This document shows positions 61,956 through 64,000 of a DNA stretch of 64,000 nt, piece by piece. Position numbers and translations under genes: made by a program. The stretch's first letter is position 1, and each line of letters opens with the position of its first letter. A model generated the notes under the pieces. That model was given only the letters and a program-made list of their open reading frames with translations, had not been told where the DNA came from and did not search any database. Location: NCBI RefSeq assembly GCF_012971725.1, contig NZ_CP048833.1, forward strand, positions 3,286,001 to 3,350,000, in the 5' to 3' direction. This DNA is from Pseudomonas multiresinivorans (GTDB taxonomy: Bacteria > Pseudomonadota > Gammaproteobacteria > Pseudomonadales > Pseudomonadaceae).

Positions 61956-64000
61956 TTACCAGCTGTACTTCACGCTGGTCATGACGGTGCGGCGCAGGCC
62001 CGGGTAGCAGGAGATCGGGCTGTCGCAGGTGGCTGCGTATTCCTCGTCCAGCAAGTTCTGCGCGTTCACCGAGAGGGTCACGTTCTTGTTCAGCGGGTAG
62101 CTCACGCCGGCGTCGAACAGGGTGTAGTTGTCGACGTGGTAGGTGTTGGCGTTGTTGCCGTACAGCGAGCCGGTGTAGCGCACGCCGCCGCCGATGGAGA
62201 GGCCGTCGACCACGCCTTCGTGGAAGGTGTAGTTCAGCCAGCCGTTGGCCATGTGCTCGGGCACGTTGGCCGGGCGGTTGCCCTCGTTGGCGTCGTTGCT
62301 CTTGGTGATCTTGGCCTTGGTGTAGGTGTACGAGGCCAGCAGGTCCCAGTTCTGGTCCAGCTTGGCCTTCAGCTCTGCCTCGATGCCGCGCGAACGCTGC
62401 TCGCCGGTGGCTTCGCTGAAACCGGTCGGCACGCCGTTGGCGTTGAGCTGGTTGGTGAGGATGTTTTCCTTGGTCAGCTCGTAGGCGGCCAGGGTGATCA
62501 GCAGGGTTTCGTCCGGCTGGAACTTCACGCCCGCTTCGTACTGGTGGGCTTCGCTGGCCTTGAAGGCGCCGCCGTCGGAGCTGATGCCGGTGTTGGGCAC
62601 GAAGGACTCGGAGTAGCTGACATAGGGCGCCAGGCCGAAGTCGGTCAGGTAGGTCAGGCCGACGCGGCCGGTAAAGGCGTTGTCCTTCTGCATGCTGTGG
62701 GCGCCGACGTGGTTGTCCAGGTCGTTGCGCACGTAGTCGTAGCGGCCGCCGGCGGTGAGGATCCAGTGGTCGTCGAACTTGACCTGATCCTGCAGGTAGG
62801 CGCCGATCTGTTCGATGTTCTGGTCGTAGTCGATCGCCTGGCCGGCGAGGGTGGTGTCCTTGGTCGGACGCGGAACGCTCTGGCCATACACCGGGTTATC
62901 CAGGTTCAGCGACGGGCCCAGGGTGCGCCAGCGGGCGATATTGGCGTCCTGCCAGCTGTAGTCCGCGCCCATCAGCAGGGTGTGCTTGAAGGCGCCGGTG
63001 TCGAAGTTGGCCTGCAACTGGTTGTCCAGATTGAAGGTGTCCATGTGCTGGTCGAAGCGGTCCGCGGTGCGGATGATGTTCCGGCCCACCTGCAGTTGCG
63101 GCAGCAGGTTGGCGAAGATCAGGTCGACCTGCCCGTAGCGCGCGTTCTGGCGGAATTCCCAGGTGTCGTTGAGGCGGTGGCGAAATTCGTAGCCCAGGGT
63201 GTACTGGTCCTGGTCGAAGTGGTTGTAGTTGTGGTCGCCGAGCAGGGTGCCGGTGGGGTGGCCGTTGACGCTGTAGTCGAAGATCGAGCCGGAGTTGCGG
63301 TCACGCAGGAAGTCGGTGAGGAGGGTCAGGCTGGTGTCTTCGTCCGGCGCCCAGGTGAAGGATGGGGCGATGTAGTAGCGGTCGTCCTCGATCTCGTGGC
63401 CGTCGTCGTATTCGGCCTGGGTGTTGGCGTCGCGGGCCAGGCCCACCACGCGGTAGAGGAACTGGTTCTGGTCGTCCAGCGCGCCGCCGAGGTCGAACTG
63501 GCCCTGCTTGCGGTCATGGTTGCCGCCGGTCAGTTCCACTTCGTTGATGTGGTTGGCGGTGGGCTTCTTGCTCACGCGGTTGACGATGCCGCCGGCGTCG
63601 CCCAGGCCGAACAGGCTGGAGGAGGGACCACGGACCACGTCGATGCGCTCGAAGGCATAGGGCTCGCTGCGAAAGAACGCGTAGCTGTTGTTCTGCTGAC
63701 GCAGGCCGTTGAGGTAGTCACTGGTGGCCTGGGCGTTGAAGCCACGGATGTACATCCAGTCGAAGCCTTTCGGGTCCAGGCCATAGGCTTCCACCTTGAC
63801 GCCGGGCACGTAGCGCAGCGCTTCGGTCACGGTCTGGGCGCCCTGGGCGTCCATCTGCTTGCGGGTGATCACCGAGATCGACTGGGGGATTTCCAGCAGC
63901 GGGGTGTCGGTCTTGCTGCCGCTGTTGGAGGTGCGCGGCACGTAGCTGTCTTCACCTTCAATGGCGCCGGTGATGACCTGGGCGGACATGTTCAGGGTGT
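61956..64000 (-). CDS. TonB-dependent ferric-siderophore receptor (5' end outside window)
   Basis: Outer-membrane TonB-dependent receptor, at least 681 residues in the window and running off its end in an open frame. A plug domain (SISVITRKQMDAQGAQTVTEALRYVPGVKVEAYGLDPKG...MYIRGFNAQ) is followed by a 22-strand barrel ending YPGLRRTVMTSVKYSW. The first in-frame ATG (63989) is not the true start, because the plug motif needs upstream sequence including the signal peptide. Adjacency to fhuB and fhuD suggests a hydroxamate (ferrichrome/ferrioxamine-type) receptor, FhuA/FoxA-like. Confidence 0.92.
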   Translation of the reverse strand, partial: TLNMSAQVITGAIEGEDSYVPRTSNSGSKTDTPLLEIPQSISVITRKQMDAQGAQTVTEALRYVPGVKVEAYGLDPKGFDWMYIRGFNAQATSDYLNGLRQQNNSYAFFRSEPYAFERIDVVRGPSSSLFGLGDAGGIVNRVSKKPTANHINEVELTGGNHDRKQGQFDLGGALDDQNQFLYRVVGLARDANTQAEYDDGHEIEDDRYYIAPSFTWAPDEDTSLTLLTDFLRDRNSGSIFDYSVNGHPTGTLLGDHNYNHFDQDQYTLGYEFRHRLNDTWEFRQNARYGQVDLIFANLLPQLQVGRNIIRTADRFDQHMDTFNLDNQLQANFDTGAFKHTLLMGADYSWQDANIARWRTLGPSLNLDNPVYGQSVPRPTKDTTLAGQAIDYDQNIEQIGAYLQDQVKFDDHWILTAGGRYDYVRNDLDNHVGAHSMQKDNAFTGRVGLTYLTDFGLAPYVSYSESFVPNTGISSDGGAFKASEAHQYEAGVKFQPDETLLITLAAYELTKENILTNQLNANGVPTGFSEATGEQRSRGIEAELKAKLDQNWDLLASYTYTKAKITKSNDANEGNRPANVPEHMANGWLNYTFHEGVVDGLSIGGGVRYTGSLYGNNANTYHVDNYTLFDAGVSYPLNKNVTLSVNAQNLLDEEYAATCDSPISCYPGLRRTVMTSVKYSW

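Overview
The window is high-GC gammaproteobacterial chromosome. The genes, the dispersed REP repeats (GTAGGAGCGAGCTTGCTCGCGAA and GTAGGAGCGGACTCCGTCCGCGA types) and blocks of gene order all point to Pseudomonas of the P. aeruginosa/P. nitroreducens/P. citronellolis side. As I remember it, the fap-uppP-DUF1294-LysR-azoR-ABC-F run and the nosP-nahK-DMT-erbR run match P. aeruginosa PAO1 order around PA1951-PA1978, and the CoA-transferase block matches PA1998-PA2002. No rRNA, tRNA, CRISPR array, prophage or complete insertion sequence was seen.

Layout. 1-1.8 kb: 5' part of hmgA (homogentisate dioxygenase) divergent from an IclR regulator. 2-7.5 kb: a LysR gene divergent from a catabolic operon for a 3-oxoacid (CoA-transferase A and B, acetyl-CoA acetyltransferase, short-chain fatty-acid transporter), the dhcR-dhcAB-atoB type linked to carnitine/3-ketoacid use. 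7.5-9 kb: isochorismatase-fold hydrolase plus LysR. 9-26.3 kb: a PQQ/alcohol-oxidation accessory region with pqqF, a porin, the NO sensor nosP and its kinase nahK (ercS'), the response regulator erbR, a CXXCW-type rhodanese-like protein, an ABC exporter pair, a beta-propeller protein, a periplasmic binding protein, a tiny membrane protein, and the two-component pair eraS-eraR. The quinoprotein dehydrogenase and pqqABCDE are not in the window.

26.3-29 kb: a GNAT/C39-peptidase fusion divergent from a RimK-like ATP-grasp ligase, a likely peptide-modifying pair. 29-35.8 kb: a VpsR-like sigma-54 activator facing the complete functional-amyloid operon fapABCDEF, with a good -24/-12 promoter before fapA. 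36.4-44.2 kb: housekeeping and accessory genes (uppP, cold-shock/DUF1294, LysR/azoR, alpha/beta hydrolase, YbiT-type ABC-F, a PLD-like protein). 44.2-51.3 kb: two OprD porins, an MFS transporter, small conserved genes, ppiC and an orphan PilU-like ATPase. 51.8-56.9 kb: DMT transporter, an XRE regulator with a strong palindromic operator divergent from an alanine/glycine symporter, asparaginase, orphan FixJ-type regulator. 57.2-58.7 kb: flavin reductase and catechol 1,2-dioxygenase. 58.9-64 kb: ferric-hydroxamate uptake (fhuB, fhuD, TonB receptor running off the end).

The strongest new-looking signals are regulatory. They are the sigma-54 promoter and CATTGA/TCAATG half-sites shared by fapA and the neighbouring activator, a TACCAA-containing motif placed alike in front of two PQQ transcription units, a 36-bp inverted repeat around a TATAAT box in front of the XRE gene, and a multi-hairpin cloverleaf-like element at 13.5-13.7 kb. 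All functions rest on reading translated sequence and remembered families; no database search was run.
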